From the NCBI GenBank assembly GCA_964583825.1, contig CAZOXM010000005.1:21968-85967 (forward strand): a stretch of DNA of 64,000 nt. The letters are read 5' to 3'. Origin of the DNA: GCA-1730015 sp964583825. GTDB taxonomy: Bacteria; Pseudomonadota; Gammaproteobacteria; Granulosicoccales; Granulosicoccaceae. Below, one piece after another: positions 18,616 through 27,312 of the stretch. Both the position numbers and the translations under genes were made by a program. The notes under the pieces were generated by a model that was not told where the DNA came from, made no database searches, and was given only the letters and a program-made list of their open reading frames with translations. Position 1 is the stretch's first letter. Every line of letters begins with the position of its first letter.

Positions 18616-20601
18616 CTACGCAACACGGCCACTGGCAGTGGCGACAACGGTAGATTCAAAAAACGTCCGCTGCCCCTGATGCTCGACCACATTGTCCGAT
18701 CGATCGACGGTGACCTTTATCTCACTGCCACCCGCCGCCTCGGCCTTGCTGGTGGCAAGCGCGGTGGCGATTTCAGCAGCCCACGCCGCTGCCGGCTCCA
18801 GTGCCTCGAATTCGCGCTGCTCCTGCGGTGCATGCACCATCACACGCTCGCCCGAAACCGGCGTTATCGTCAGTTGCACGCTCTGCCTGACCATGCCCAC
18901 CACCGCACCGACCGCATTGGCGACTTCTGCATGTTCCGGTACGACAACTTCCACATCAAGATAGTCAGACATCGCCGGGTAGAAACTTTGCGCCGGCGCA
19001 CCAATGCCGACTACCGGCGTGTTCAGACCGGCACGCAGTGACAGCAGCCCGCGACCTGACCCGGTATTACCTGCCGTGAACATTTGATCCAGCAGACGAC
19101 GCTGTCCGGCAGGCAGGACTTTGCCGAACTCGCCATTCACTTCATTGATGGCCGACGTCACAATACACAACGCCGACTCTCGCGAAACCTGTGCAAGCAT
19201 ACTCTGACAGAACGCCTTTTCATCGGCCCACGAACGACCGAGGTTGAACTTACTGTACCGGCTTAACAAGGTTGCTCCCAGCAAGGATGCCTCGGATTCC
19301 CAGTGACTGTACCAACCGCACACATGCGCGGCATCGGTCGGAGTAAATGCCGACAGCGTCAGCACCCCCATTTCAATCAGGCGTCGCAGCGCAAGTGCAA
19401 AATGACGCTCGGCAAAAACCGATTGCATCGACTGAGGATGTTCCGCGACCTGTCGCACCATGGATTGTTGCTGCGCGGTGAGCCTGAGCTCTCCAGGATC
19501 GCGACGCAGCACGATAAAACGCGCCATGTTGGTTTTACCCCATGGCTCTTCTACATATTTTTGCAAATCGCTGATAACGGCCGGATACTGCGCGGCCAGT
19601 GCACACAACGGCGTGACTTTGTGCGGACCGATAACAAATCGCCGTTGCTGGCGATCATATTGAATTTCGCTGTCACCGCCGAGTCCATGCGTTTCTATTT
19701 GCACAGCCTTTACCATCGTACGCCACCCGTTCACGGAGGCGCCGTCTACGCTTAATCGCGGCTCGCCTGCGGCAATCATCGCCACATCCGTGGTGGTGCC
19801 ACCGATGTCAGACACGATCATGTCATCAGTGGCCGAGAGGTACTGCGCACCGATCACACTTGCAGCCGGACCCGACAAAATGGTTTCGACCGGGCAGCTC
19901 TGGGCAAACTCAGCGCTCACCAGTGTACCGTCTCCACGCACCACCATCAGCGGTGCATTGATACCAAACTGCTGTAAGGAGTCACGGGTCGCTGTGATGA
20001 GATCCCTGATCAATGGGATAAGTCTCGCATTGATCAATGCGGTGAGTGCCCGCCTTGGGGCATCGAGCGCCGCACTCAGTTCGTGACCACAACTGACCGG
20101 CACCCCGTAGTCTCGCAGAATCATTTCGCGCAGCGCCACTTCGTGTGCAGGGTTACGCACCGAAAACATCGACGACACGGCAACCGCATCCACCGTGTCA
20201 AGTTCCGCCAGCGCCACTGCGGCCGATGCCGCGTCGAGCGGTGTCTTTTCAATGCCACCGGCATCGTGTCCGCCTTCAATGAATATCACCGGCACATCGC
20301 GCGTTGCATCATTGAGATGCCCAAGCTTCAACTGCGAGGACTGATAACCGATCAGCACGAGTGCCGCACGGGCGCCGTGCCCTTCTACAATCGCATTGGT
20401 CGCGAGCGTCGTCGACAAACTGACCAGGCTCACTTCAGCCGGGTCCCGATCCACCAACACGTCGGTCAGGGAAGCACGAATGCCCTCCACCAGATCATAT
20501 CGAGTGGTGAGCGACTTCGACTTTGCCACCACTTCCCCGCGCACCATCAGGGCGGCGTCGGTGTAGGTTCCACCGGTGTCTATTCCGAGACGAAAGCTCA
20601 T
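18616..20601 (-). CDS. Hydantoinase/oxoprolinase family protein, A-type subunit
   Basis: This 661-residue protein belongs to the ASKHA-fold HyuA/OplAH family, which opens lactam or hydantoin rings at the cost of ATP. It starts MSFRLGIDTGGTYTDAAL, the N-terminal phosphate-binding motif of the family. The second ATP-binding signature SDIGGTTTDVAMI lies near residue 270, and a GLGGDSEI segment follows. The ATG at 20601 is chosen because the family motif begins there, although longer in-frame extensions exist. No hyuB or oplB partner and no transporter is adjacent. The specific substrate (hydantoin, 5-oxoproline, caprolactam or other) cannot be read from sequence. The gene is upstream of recC on the same strand. 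Confidence 0.8.
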   Translation of the reverse strand: MSFRLGIDTGGTYTDAALMVRGEVVAKSKSLTTRYDLVEGIRASLTDVLVDRDPAEVSLVSLSTTLATNAIVEGHGARAALVLIGYQSSQLKLGHLNDATRDVPVIFIEGGHDAGGIEKTPLDAASAAVALAELDTVDAVAVSSMFSVRNPAHEVALREMILRDYGVPVSCGHELSAALDAPRRALTALINARLIPLIRDLITATRDSLQQFGINAPLMVVRGDGTLVSAEFAQSCPVETILSGPAASVIGAQYLSATDDMIVSDIGGTTTDVAMIAAGEPRLSVDGASVNGWRTMVKAVQIETHGLGGDSEIQYDRQQRRFVIGPHKVTPLCALAAQYPAVISDLQKYVEEPWGKTNMARFIVLRRDPGELRLTAQQQSMVRQVAEHPQSMQSVFAERHFALALRRLIEMGVLTLSAFTPTDAAHVCGWYSHWESEASLLGATLLSRYSKFNLGRSWADEKAFCQSMLAQVSRESALCIVTSAINEVNGEFGKVLPAGQRRLLDQMFTAGNTGSGRGLLSLRAGLNTPVVGIGAPAQSFYPAMSDYLDVEVVVPEHAEVANAVGAVVGMVRQSVQLTITPVSGERVMVHAPQEQREFEALEPAAAWAAEIATALATSKAEAAGGSEIKVTVDRSDNVVEHQGQRTFFESTVVATASGRVA

Positions 20602-20860
20602 TGGGCAGGCATTAACCGAATTGGGCAGATGACGGGAATATAGACCAGGCCGGAATCCGGCGACAGCTACGTATACGACCGTCGCGGTCTGTTTTCGGAC
20701 ACGGTGACAGGTCACATTTCCACATTTGGACCTCGCCGCCCGGACGGCAGAGATTTCTCAATGCTTTCAACACCAAACGCAAACTTCCCAGAACTGCTCT
20801 GATAAAGGTGGCGTTCTGCCCGTTCAAATACCCGCCGCGTTTGTCGATACGCAGCCTGTT

Positions 20861-21457
20861 ATGAAAAACCAAACCGGCTTTACGCTGATAGAACTAATAA
20901 TAGCGGTCACCATTCTCGGCATTATGGTGTCTCTGGCAGTGCCTAATTACAGCTCGTTTATACGAAGTAACAGGCAGTCGGCCGCGTACAACACACTGGT
21001 CGGGACGATAAGCCTTGCGCGGATGGAGGCGGTGAAATCCTCACGCGTCGTCTCCATGTGCATAAGCAGCGATCAGTCAAAGTGCGATGACACAACCGCC
21101 AAGGAATGGAACGACGGCTGGATCGTGTTTTCAGACTTCGACGGTGACGGCGTGGTGGATACCGCCGACGGCGACACCATTCTGAGGCGCGAGGCAGCCG
21201 GGCCCGAGGGGATTGAAATCCAGTCTACTGACTTTGGCTCACTCATTAGCATGGCTCCACGCGGGCGACTCCGCACGCAGGGCACGTTTGTCGTGTGCGA
21301 CGGTACTGGCGATGCAAGCAAGGCGATGGCGCTCAATCTGTGGGTTACCGGTCTTGGCAGAATGGCGGTGGACACAGACGACGATGATGACGACATCGTC
21401 GAGACCCTGTCAGACACTAATGTCACGTGCCCTTCTGCAACAACATCCTCTGACTGA
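20861..21457 (+). CDS. Type IV minor pilin FimT/FimU (GspH-like), set 1
   Basis: The 198-residue prepilin has a short leader MKNQTG and the cleavage/methylation motif G-FTLIELIIAV, with Glu5 after the cut, then a hydrophobic N-helix. The GspH/FimT domain follows, with the SLARMEAVKSSRVVSMC segment and acidic loops (DFDGDGVVDTADGD and a six-Asp run) that could bind calcium. It is first of four genes ordered fimT-pilV-pilW-pilX, the usual minor-pilin order. In this family it helps prime type IV pilus assembly and sits at the tip. The start is placed at the ATG directly before the leader. The upstream 135 nt after the divergent hydantoinase gene probably hold the promoter. Confidence 0.88.
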   Translation: MKNQTGFTLIELIIAVTILGIMVSLAVPNYSSFIRSNRQSAAYNTLVGTISLARMEAVKSSRVVSMCISSDQSKCDDTTAKEWNDGWIVFSDFDGDGVVDTADGDTILRREAAGPEGIEIQSTDFGSLISMAPRGRLRTQGTFVVCDGTGDASKAMALNLWVTGLGRMAVDTDDDDDDIVETLSDTNVTCPSATTSSD

Positions 21458-21504
21458 TCCAGTCAACGCGAGCGTGTGCTCGTGGATTATAAAGGTGTGA
21501 GAAA

Positions 21505-21984
21505 TTGAATATTAAACAATCCTCCGGCTACGCGATGATCGAGGTACTGCTTGCAGTTGTGGTTCTGGCGATAGGACTGCTGGCCGGATCAAAAATGCAA
21601 ATGCTGGGTATGAATTACACACAAGGTGCCCAGCTGCGGACTACTGCCACCATGGCAGCCAATGACATCATCGATCGCATGCGTGTCAATCCGGACGGCG
21701 TAGCCAACGGTGCCTATAAGGATGCCGACACGGACGATCTACCCACGTCGCCAGGTTGTATAGACACCGGCTGCACACCAGCGCAGCTGGCGGCTCATGA
21801 CATCCGCGTCTGGGCGAGTTACTTCGGCAAAGTGGACGGTGCAAACACCACCACACCGTTGCAGGGCGCGCAGGGAACGATAGATTTCGATTCCGGGCTG
21901 TACACGGTGACGATTACCTGGGATGAGTTGATCGAAGGCGAAGAAAAAGAGCGCAAAGTCGCTGTCGGGGTAAATTTTAACTAA
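21505..21984 (+). CDS. pilV: Type IV minor pilin PilV, set 1
   Basis: The 159-residue prepilin has leader MNIKQSSG and cleavage site G-YAMIEVLLAVVVLAIG, followed by LQMLGMNYTQ-like helix residues and the ANDIIDRMRVNP block, a PilV signature. The only suitable start is TTG at 21505, with AAAGGTG upstream at good distance. A Cys pair in PGCIDTGC likely forms a small disulfide loop. Its stop codon shares one base with the pilW start (TAATG), so translation is coupled. PilV belongs to the initiation/tip complex with PilW, PilX and FimU. Confidence 0.88.
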   Translation: MNIKQSSGYAMIEVLLAVVVLAIGLLAGSKMQMLGMNYTQGAQLRTTATMAANDIIDRMRVNPDGVANGAYKDADTDDLPTSPGCIDTGCTPAQLAAHDIRVWASYFGKVDGANTTTPLQGAQGTIDFDSGLYTVTITWDELIEGEEKERKVAVGVNFN

Positions 21985-23123
21985 TGAAAACTATAACTAC
22001 CAATACGCTACCCGCCTCACAACGGGGATACTCTGTTGTAGAACTGATGGTCGCATCAGTGGTCGGTCTGTTTATTCTGTCCGGTGCGATTACCGTTTTC
22101 ACAGGCAATAAAACCTCACAGGAAATGTCCACAGGACTGGCACGTATTCAGGAAAACGGACGCGTTGCTCTGGACATCCTGAGCAACGACCTGCGACTCA
22201 CCGGATTTCAGGGATGCACCAACGGAACCAAAGTACCGGACGTAATCTCAACCATCGCACCGACTATTAATCTGCCGGTGTCTGCCATGTGGGGCAGTGA
22301 GTTTGATGAAAACAGTTCATGGACCACCACACTGCACGCGGACCTCACCGACATAAGGACAGTACCAAAGCCCGGCACCGATGTCATTTACGTGCAACAC
22401 GGCAGCGGCAGAACGACGATGCTGGCCTCCTCGATGACCGATGTCAACGGGCCGATTACGCTGGTGACAAACCCGGATCAACTCGACGACGGCGACCTGA
22501 TCATGATATCTGATTGCGCCAATGCCGATATATTCAGAGCAACCAAGGTAGACAATCCAGCCTCGGACGGCACCGTATCGGTCGAGTTTTCTGCCGCTTC
22601 TGCCAATACCCAATCGAGCCTGAATCATAAATACACGGTTTCGGGCAATCCGTTAACCGACAACACGGTAGCGATTGCCGACCCCATGCGCGTCATGCGA
22701 TTCGAATCCAACGCCTACTTTGTCGCAGACAGCGGACGTGAGGATCGCAACGGAAACACTGTCTATTCACTGTTTGTACTGGACACGGCATCCGCTGACA
22801 ACTCACCGTACAAGCCTGTTGAATTAGTTGAAGGTGTCGAGAACATGCAGATTGTCTATGGCGAACGCCTCCCCAGTGGCGCGCTCCGGTACCTGCCTGC
22901 CGGCAGTGCAGGGTTGAACATGAACAATGTCGTCAGCATACAAATTGGCATTCTTGTGACTTCGGCTGACGACGCCACGACAAACGAAGACGACCGCACT
23001 TACTTGCTTGCCGATGTAAAAGTCGGACCTCCGGGCAGCTCTGAAGATGTCGTGCACGCGGGTGGCAAACAGATGCGAGCCGCTTTCAATACAACGATAC
23101 AACTACGCAATCGCCGCCTCTAA
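21984..23123 (+). CDS. pilW: Type IV minor pilin PilW, set 1
   Basis: The 379-residue prepilin has the leader ending in SQRG and N-helix YSVVELMVASVVGLFILSGAI. Glu5 is present. The adjacent segment RIQENGRVALDILSNDLRLTGFQGC is the conserved PilW block with its first cysteine. PilW is the largest core minor pilin and typical lengths are 250-380, so this is at the upper end. Near the C-terminus, VVSIQIGILV and YLLADVKV resemble the family's terminal sheet. It is coupled to pilV by a 1-nt overlap and followed 19 nt later by pilX. It is much larger than, and different in sequence from, the set 2 PilW. Confidence 0.87.
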   Translation: MKTITTNTLPASQRGYSVVELMVASVVGLFILSGAITVFTGNKTSQEMSTGLARIQENGRVALDILSNDLRLTGFQGCTNGTKVPDVISTIAPTINLPVSAMWGSEFDENSSWTTTLHADLTDIRTVPKPGTDVIYVQHGSGRTTMLASSMTDVNGPITLVTNPDQLDDGDLIMISDCANADIFRATKVDNPASDGTVSVEFSAASANTQSSLNHKYTVSGNPLTDNTVAIADPMRVMRFESNAYFVADSGREDRNGNTVYSLFVLDTASADNSPYKPVELVEGVENMQIVYGERLPSGALRYLPAGSAGLNMNNVVSIQIGILVTSADDATTNEDDRTYLLADVKVGPPGSSEDVVHAGGKQMRAAFNTTIQLRNRRL

Positions 23124-23142
23124 GTCGATGGAGACCTCAGCA

Positions 23143-23580
23143 ATGAATACTTCGATAAAAAACCAGCAAGGTGTCTCTTTGTTGGTTTCAATGGTGATTC
23201 TTATTCTCGTGTCTTTGATTGGTGTAACCGCACTGAAAAACGCCTCGGTTGAAGAGCAGATATCATCCAATCTGTATCAGAAAAACGTAACATTCCAGGC
23301 TTCTGAAAGCGCCGTGGAGAACACCATACTGGACAACTCTATTATCTCAAGCGCACTCACCTCTGCAGCCCCTGTAGAGGAAGACGTGACCGTAAATGTC
23401 CCGAACACCACTGCTGATGTGCAATACATGTTTCTCGGTACGGCACCGGCGATCGGGTACACTCAGGGCGTATTCGCAGGTGCCCGCATCATGATCACAT
23501 CAACTGCAGAGAGCGGAGACACCCGCACGCGAACCGTACACGGCGTGGTGAGACTGGTGCCGGATCTGAACAACCAGTAA
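23143..23580 (+). CDS. pilX: Type IV minor pilin PilX, set 1
   Basis: The 145-residue product opens MNTSIKNQQG followed by VSLLVSMVILILVSLIGVTALK and ASVEEQISSNLYQKNVTFQASESA, the conserved PilX N-terminal domain. As usual for PilX it lacks Glu5 after the processing glycine. In Pseudomonas, PilX bridges to PilY1, yet no pilY1 follows here. GGAG at 23130-23133 lies 9 nt before the ATG, which decides this start over an ATG 15 nt upstream. The gene ends 9 nt from a convergent pilE-like gene of the second minor-pilin set, leaving no room for a separate terminator. Confidence 0.85.
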   Translation: MNTSIKNQQGVSLLVSMVILILVSLIGVTALKNASVEEQISSNLYQKNVTFQASESAVENTILDNSIISSALTSAAPVEEDVTVNVPNTTADVQYMFLGTAPAIGYTQGVFAGARIMITSTAESGDTRTRTVHGVVRLVPDLNNQ

Positions 23581-23589
23581 GTCGCAGCG

Positions 23590-24006
23590 CTATTGCGGCC
23601 AGTTGGCAGATCGCACGCCGCGGCTGTCCAGCGTGAGATCACCAGTGGCGTCAGCCGCCTGCTTATTCTGCGGCACAGCCGTCAACCGCACACAACGTCG
23701 GATCGTACCGCTGGCGCAGGTACTGGCGCCAAGGCGGTATCTGCCGGTTTCACTTTCGATAGAATTGGCCGGATAACCAAGATCCGTTAAATCGGTGGCA
23801 TAGGTCAGGTTATCCCGGTAGTGACTTTCCTGCCGCTCCATCAGCTGCACCAGTGCAGCTGCACCTTCGCTGCGGCCGGACTTAATGAGATAGTCGGTGT
23901 ACTGGGGGTATGCGATCGCCGCAATGATGCCCACAATCGCCAGCACGATCATCAATTCGATCAGTGAAAACCCTGAGTGACTTAACTTCGATCTGATTGA
24001 GCTCAT
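23590..24006 (-). CDS. pilE: Type IV pilin PilE-like, set 2
   Basis: The 138-residue prepilin has the site HSG-FSLIELMIVLAIVGIIAAIA with Glu5, then YPQYTDYLIKSGRSEGAAAL and LMERQESHYRDNLTY, strongly typical of PilE. Two cysteines (ASTCASGTIRRC) likely form the C-terminal disulfide loop. AGGA sits about 7 nt before the ATG at 24006, which is preferred over longer starts because it gives a normal short leader. It is the last gene of fimT-pilV-pilW-pilX-pilE on the minus strand, 40 nt after pilX. PilE in this position contributes to tip complex assembly and pilus priming. Confidence 0.88.
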   Translation of the reverse strand: MSSIRSKLSHSGFSLIELMIVLAIVGIIAAIAYPQYTDYLIKSGRSEGAAALVQLMERQESHYRDNLTYATDLTDLGYPANSIESETGRYRLGASTCASGTIRRCVRLTAVPQNKQAADATGDLTLDSRGVRSANWPQ

Positions 24007-24046
24007 CGTTGTTCCTGTTTTTCGCACAAGGCAAGCGGCGTCTGTT

Positions 24047-24574
24047 TTACGGCCAGCAATACACAAAGCGCTGTCTTTGAGTAGACCGGATACCCTGGTT
24101 CGGCTTCCCGTCATTGAGTCTGCCTGAGGCATCAATCGTCCCCATCAGCACGTTAACGCGCCCAATGCTCTCACCACTACAACCAAGCAAATCATTGCGC
24201 GCTGCTTTAATCTCGACATTCTGCATTTGCACGGTAGCAGGCGTGGCCGCAATCGGCGTGACGGGCAATTCGTATTCATTAGAGGAAACACGTCTGTCGA
24301 GCAGCGAATCAATCAACGGATCATCATCATCGTAGGAGTTGTCATTAACCACCCTAATTTGTGCATTGACTTCACTTGCTACAGCATAAAAAACACGCTG
24401 CTGGAACTGCTCGTTTCGAATCGTACCGGACTGCACTAACAAGTCACCCATTGCAACCAAACCGATCACGGTAAGAATAAGCAATGCGACCATCGCAACA
24501 AGCAGCGCGACGCCACGCTGTTTTACGACCGTGCCCGTCAAGCCTGGTTGCGCCGTATGATGAGTGTTATCCAC
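24047..24574 (-). CDS. pilX: Type IV minor pilin PilX, set 2
   Basis: The 175-residue protein has KQRGVALLVAMVALLILTVIGLVAMG, the PilX N-terminal helix, then RNEQFQQRVFYAVASEVNAQIR. As in set 1, Glu5 is absent. An acidic patch (SYDDDDP) follows the helix. The proposed GTG start gives a leader of about 20 residues, and a TTG eleven codons downstream is a fair alternative. No clear ribosome binding site separates them. It lies 27 nt after pilW and 40 nt before pilE. The C-terminal end, FVYCWP, places a cysteine near the end that may pair with Cys in LLGCSG. Confidence 0.82.
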   Translation of the reverse strand: MDNTHHTAQPGLTGTVVKQRGVALLVAMVALLILTVIGLVAMGDLLVQSGTIRNEQFQQRVFYAVASEVNAQIRVVNDNSYDDDDPLIDSLLDRRVSSNEYELPVTPIAATPATVQMQNVEIKAARNDLLGCSGESIGRVNVLMGTIDASGRLNDGKPNQGIRSTQRQRFVYCWP

Positions 24575-24601
24575 TTAAAACTATCCGATCCTGAGTATGC
24601 G

Positions 24602-25405
24602 CTAGGGAATTTTGCTGTTAATGGTGACCGCAGTGGAAAACACACGTCGCAAGACCCGATCACCAAACGTCGTCTGCGGCCCGTCGAACAACTGGAAAAC
24701 ACGATTTTCGTCGTCTTCCGAAGTTGTGCCGTAACCATCGGAAACCAGCAATGCAATTTTCACAGCCCGCACCTGATTCCAGCCCAGGGTAGCACTGCCG
24801 TCGACGTCCGGAATTCTATCGGCAGCAACGTAGCTGTATATCTGCTCGTCTTCATCAGCGACACCGTAAATGACCTGCATTTGCTCTACACCGTCGATAA
24901 TCGCAATACCATCACTGCCGGCGATCCACGCATTTTCCGCCACATCAAAACCCCGACAGAAGAGTGAATTGACCGGTATGGACGGATCTTCGCGATCGAT
25001 ATAGAAAACATTGGCTATCTGACCGTTTGCAATATTACCGGCGCAGTCGCGACTGCCCGCACCGACAAACATCTGTACGGCCACACGATCTGAATTCGGT
25101 TCAGTACCGTCATCTCCGTCCGCTTGCGCTGTACATGGCGAAAAGTTACCGCAGTCTCCATTGTAGAACGGAATCTCAGTGGCAAATCCATCTCTCGATC
25201 CCGCCTGCCTGATATACTTACTGAGGTACGATGTCGCAAAAGTTGCGTTCTGCTCAATGTTCGCATCGACCCCCTGACGCTTGAACATCTTCGAAGAGGT
25301 GGCCAGATACTGTACGACCATCAGACTGATAAAAATCCCGATCAGAATCGCGACCATCAGTTCTATCAGCGTCAAACCTCGCTGCTTGTTGCGTGAGGTA
25401 TTCAA
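24602..25405 (-). CDS. pilW: Type IV minor pilin PilW, set 2
   Basis: The 267-residue prepilin has the site KQRG-LTLIELMVAILIGIFISLMVVQYL with Glu5, and the PilW block DANIEQNATFATSYLSKYIRQAG. The C-terminal part NQVRAVKIALLVSDG and LRRVFSTAVTINSKIP match the usual end of PilW. It starts with TTG inside TTGA, overlapping the pilV stop, so translation is coupled. At 267 residues it has an ordinary PilW length, over 100 residues shorter than the set 1 protein. Cysteines in NGDCGNFSPC could form a local disulfide. Confidence 0.87.
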   Translation of the reverse strand: MNTSRNKQRGLTLIELMVAILIGIFISLMVVQYLATSSKMFKRQGVDANIEQNATFATSYLSKYIRQAGSRDGFATEIPFYNGDCGNFSPCTAQADGDDGTEPNSDRVAVQMFVGAGSRDCAGNIANGQIANVFYIDREDPSIPVNSLFCRGFDVAENAWIAGSDGIAIIDGVEQMQVIYGVADEDEQIYSYVAADRIPDVDGSATLGWNQVRAVKIALLVSDGYGTTSEDDENRVFQLFDGPQTTFGDRVLRRVFSTAVTINSKIP

Positions 25406-25956
25406 GGGATAAAACTCAGCGTCAGTGAATCAATTGTTTTATCGTCTGCAGAACCGGCCGTACCGGCGAGGTCAGCATCAGTGTCTGCGGTTCTCGATAT
25501 CCAGTCGGTGGTTATTGTCACGGTGTCAAGAGGCGAATCACAGGTTACCGAGGTACAGTTGATCTCTGTTTGCCAATCGATAATGCTCCCATTGATGCCG
25601 GAGTCCGCCCGACAGAACACATCCCATAAATCAAAGGCTGCCATCTGCGCCGCATCGCAGGCAACCGCTTCCCCTTCATTGGAGTCAGCACAATTTTCAT
25701 CTGGTTTGGTCGCGCAGTAATTCCCGTTAAGATTGTTGTAGTCGCCGACATAGTCAGGCATCCCGGCTGAATTACTCCGCATACGGTCGGCAAGCTCCTG
25801 TGACATCGCCACCACGATTGCACGTTGCGTCGCATCAACCGACATGCCGATTGACCGCAGTTGCAAACCCGCCATGCCTCCCACACCGATCGCAAAGACA
25901 ACCAGAGCAATCAAAACTTCCACGAGCGTGATACCGGACTGATTCCTCACAAACAT
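25402..25956 (-). CDS. pilV: Type IV minor pilin PilV, set 2
   Basis: The 184-residue prepilin has leader MFVRNQSG and helix ITLVEVLIALVVFAIGVGGMAGLQL with Glu5. MSQELADRMRSN is the PilV signature region. The product is Cys-rich for a pilin (YCATKPDENC, ACDAAQ, VFCRA, INCTSVTC), which suggests several disulfides in the globular head. The start overlaps the fimT end by 10 nt and the stop overlaps the pilW start, so the three are coupled. It aligns with set 1 PilV only around the N-helix and the DRMR block. Confidence 0.87.
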   Translation of the reverse strand: MFVRNQSGITLVEVLIALVVFAIGVGGMAGLQLRSIGMSVDATQRAIVVAMSQELADRMRSNSAGMPDYVGDYNNLNGNYCATKPDENCADSNEGEAVACDAAQMAAFDLWDVFCRADSGINGSIIDWQTEINCTSVTCDSPLDTVTITTDWISRTADTDADLAGTAGSADDKTIDSLTLSFIP

Positions 25957-26513
25957 CCCCTCGTGTCGCTGCCGATCATTTGTTCACGGATTTTCCCGAC
26001 TCGGTTGATTTCGATATACATACCGTCTTCGTCCGGAAGTGAGGGGCTGCAAACCGAAAGTGTTATTTCAGATAACTCCGAGGTACTTAACCATCCCTGC
26101 CTGCTGAAACTAATAAACTGCCCGTTGGCGGTGGCGTCATCACCAATGCTTACGGTTGCACTGGTCGCCGGGTATTCACTGATCAGATCGTCGATTGCGG
26201 CAGCCATCGCTGCGGGTACGGAATACGCCGCATTGCCTGCGATCGTGGTAGTTTCATAGACGAGCACCCGCCCACCCCAGTCGTCGGCGGTATTGCGACT
26301 GATGGTCACGGTCGCACCACGCGCGCGCGCCTCGTTGCGTGCCTGTTTCAGGATGCTGATCATCCGCTTGGTCTCTGATGCAACAGTGAATCTTGCCATC
26401 AGTGACGTAAAGTTGGGTGCAACCACACCTACAAGAATGCCGAGCACAGCCAGCACGATCATTAACTCTGTAAGCGTTACACCATCGTGCTTGCGCACTG
26501 GCCTCAATTTCAT
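25947..26513 (-). CDS. Type IV minor pilin FimT/GspH-like, set 2
   Basis: The 188-residue prepilin has leader MKLRPVRKHDG and the motif VTLTELMIVLAVLGILVGVVAPNF, with Glu after the cleavage site, then ILKQARNEARARGATVTISR, the GspH/FimT signature. FISFSRQGWLS corresponds to the conserved GRL/QGWL-type strand of the domain. The ATG at 26513 is picked because it gives a normal basic leader. It is the first gene of set 2, transcribed leftward from a 187-nt divergent region shared with a further pilE-like gene at 26701. That shared region would allow joint control of both transcripts. Confidence 0.86.
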   Translation of the reverse strand: MKLRPVRKHDGVTLTELMIVLAVLGILVGVVAPNFTSLMARFTVASETKRMISILKQARNEARARGATVTISRNTADDWGGRVLVYETTTIAGNAAYSVPAAMAAAIDDLISEYPATSATVSIGDDATANGQFISFSRQGWLSTSELSEITLSVCSPSLPDEDGMYIEINRVGKIREQMIGSDTRGCL

Positions 26514-26700
26514 CGGGGTCGAGTCTGGCAGTTCCAATGTTTACAGCGATGCGCGGTCGCAATTCTCACGCCAGCCCCGCGGACGACGGTCGCAGTTTAA
26601 CTTTCCGCGCTATCGGTCGCTGACCACACGAGTAACTGACATTCCGGCACAAAAAATGTCACGTGACCGCTGCCAGCTGAAACCAACATGAGGACAGACC

Positions 26701-27126
26701 GTGCGACCCTTTCGCCCCCAGGGCTTCTCCCTGATTGAACTACTCATCGCCGTCGCGATACTCGGCATCATCGTGGCCGTGGCCATTCCCAGTTACTCGA
26801 ACTACATCACTGAGTCCCGTCGGGTTGATGCGCAAATCGGTCTGCGTGACGCCGCCCAGCGCATGGAACGGTGCCGCACTGAAGAATTCACCTATGAGGG
26901 CTGCAAGGACGGGACACCGGGAGTCCCGGGCACATCGCCCGAGGGGTACTACACCCTGTCAGTGGATCCTGAAACAGCAACGACCTACACAATCACTGCA
27001 TCACCCGCGGCGGGTAAGTCGCAGGTAAAAGATGAGCAATGTGCGTCGATGAGCATTGACCAAACCGGCCAGACAGCCAGCCGCGCAAAAGACGGCTCGA
27101 CAGTGACGACCGCTGATTGCTGGTAG
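26701..27126 (+). CDS. Type IV pilin PilE-like (third locus)
   Basis: The 141-residue prepilin has leader MRPFRPQG and FSLIELLIAVAILGIIVAVAIPSYSNYITESRR in the N-helix, with Glu5. The head has Cys pairs in CRTEEFTYEGC and between ASMSIDQ and the C-terminal ADCW, typical of PilE/major-like pilins. The start is GTG with AGGA about 7 nt upstream. It is divergent from set 2 fimT and followed by a strong hairpin at 27141-27168. It could be a major pilin or a second PilE minor pilin. Its sequence differs clearly from the PilE at 23590, so it is not a recent copy. Confidence 0.87.
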   Translation: MRPFRPQGFSLIELLIAVAILGIIVAVAIPSYSNYITESRRVDAQIGLRDAAQRMERCRTEEFTYEGCKDGTPGVPGTSPEGYYTLSVDPETATTYTITASPAAGKSQVKDEQCASMSIDQTGQTASRAKDGSTVTTADCW

Positions 27127-27140
27127 CCGCGCTGCTACAG

Positions 27141-27168
27141 TGGCTGCATCACGCTGGTGATGCAGCCA
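27141..27168 (+). terminator. Perfect hairpin after pilE-like gene
   Basis: TGGCTGCATCAC (27141-27152) is inverted perfectly as GTGATGCAGCCA (27157-27168) around a GCTG loop, giving a 12-bp stem 14 nt after the stop codon. There is no run of T after it, so it may stabilise the 3' end or act as a weak or Rho-assisted terminator rather than a classic intrinsic one. Confidence 0.55.
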
Positions 27169-27312
27169 CCACAAACCCGGTCTGCCGCGAACCGGACACC
27201 CGGCAGGCGCACCACAATCGCAATGGCCGGTCGTTAATCCACCACGCCGTGCCATTGGACAAGCATCGTAGATAGGAATACCCTTCGCCGTAGTTTGCCA
27301 ATCGCACTGCCA

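Noticed and set aside
18607..19041. Open frame of 144 codons on the plus strand opposite the hydantoinase gene
   Set aside because: It lies wholly inside the coding frame of a well-supported minus-strand gene, has skewed His/Arg composition typical of antisense frames and no ribosome binding site.
20602..20715. Longer N-terminus for the HyuA-type protein
   Set aside because: The family motif begins 4 residues after the ATG at 20601. The extension is Arg-rich and lacks any known leader.
23590..24135. Longer pilE reading frame overlapping pilX
   Set aside because: The extension would give a 60-residue leader before the prepilin peptidase site. The ATG at 24006 with AGGA gives a normal short leader.
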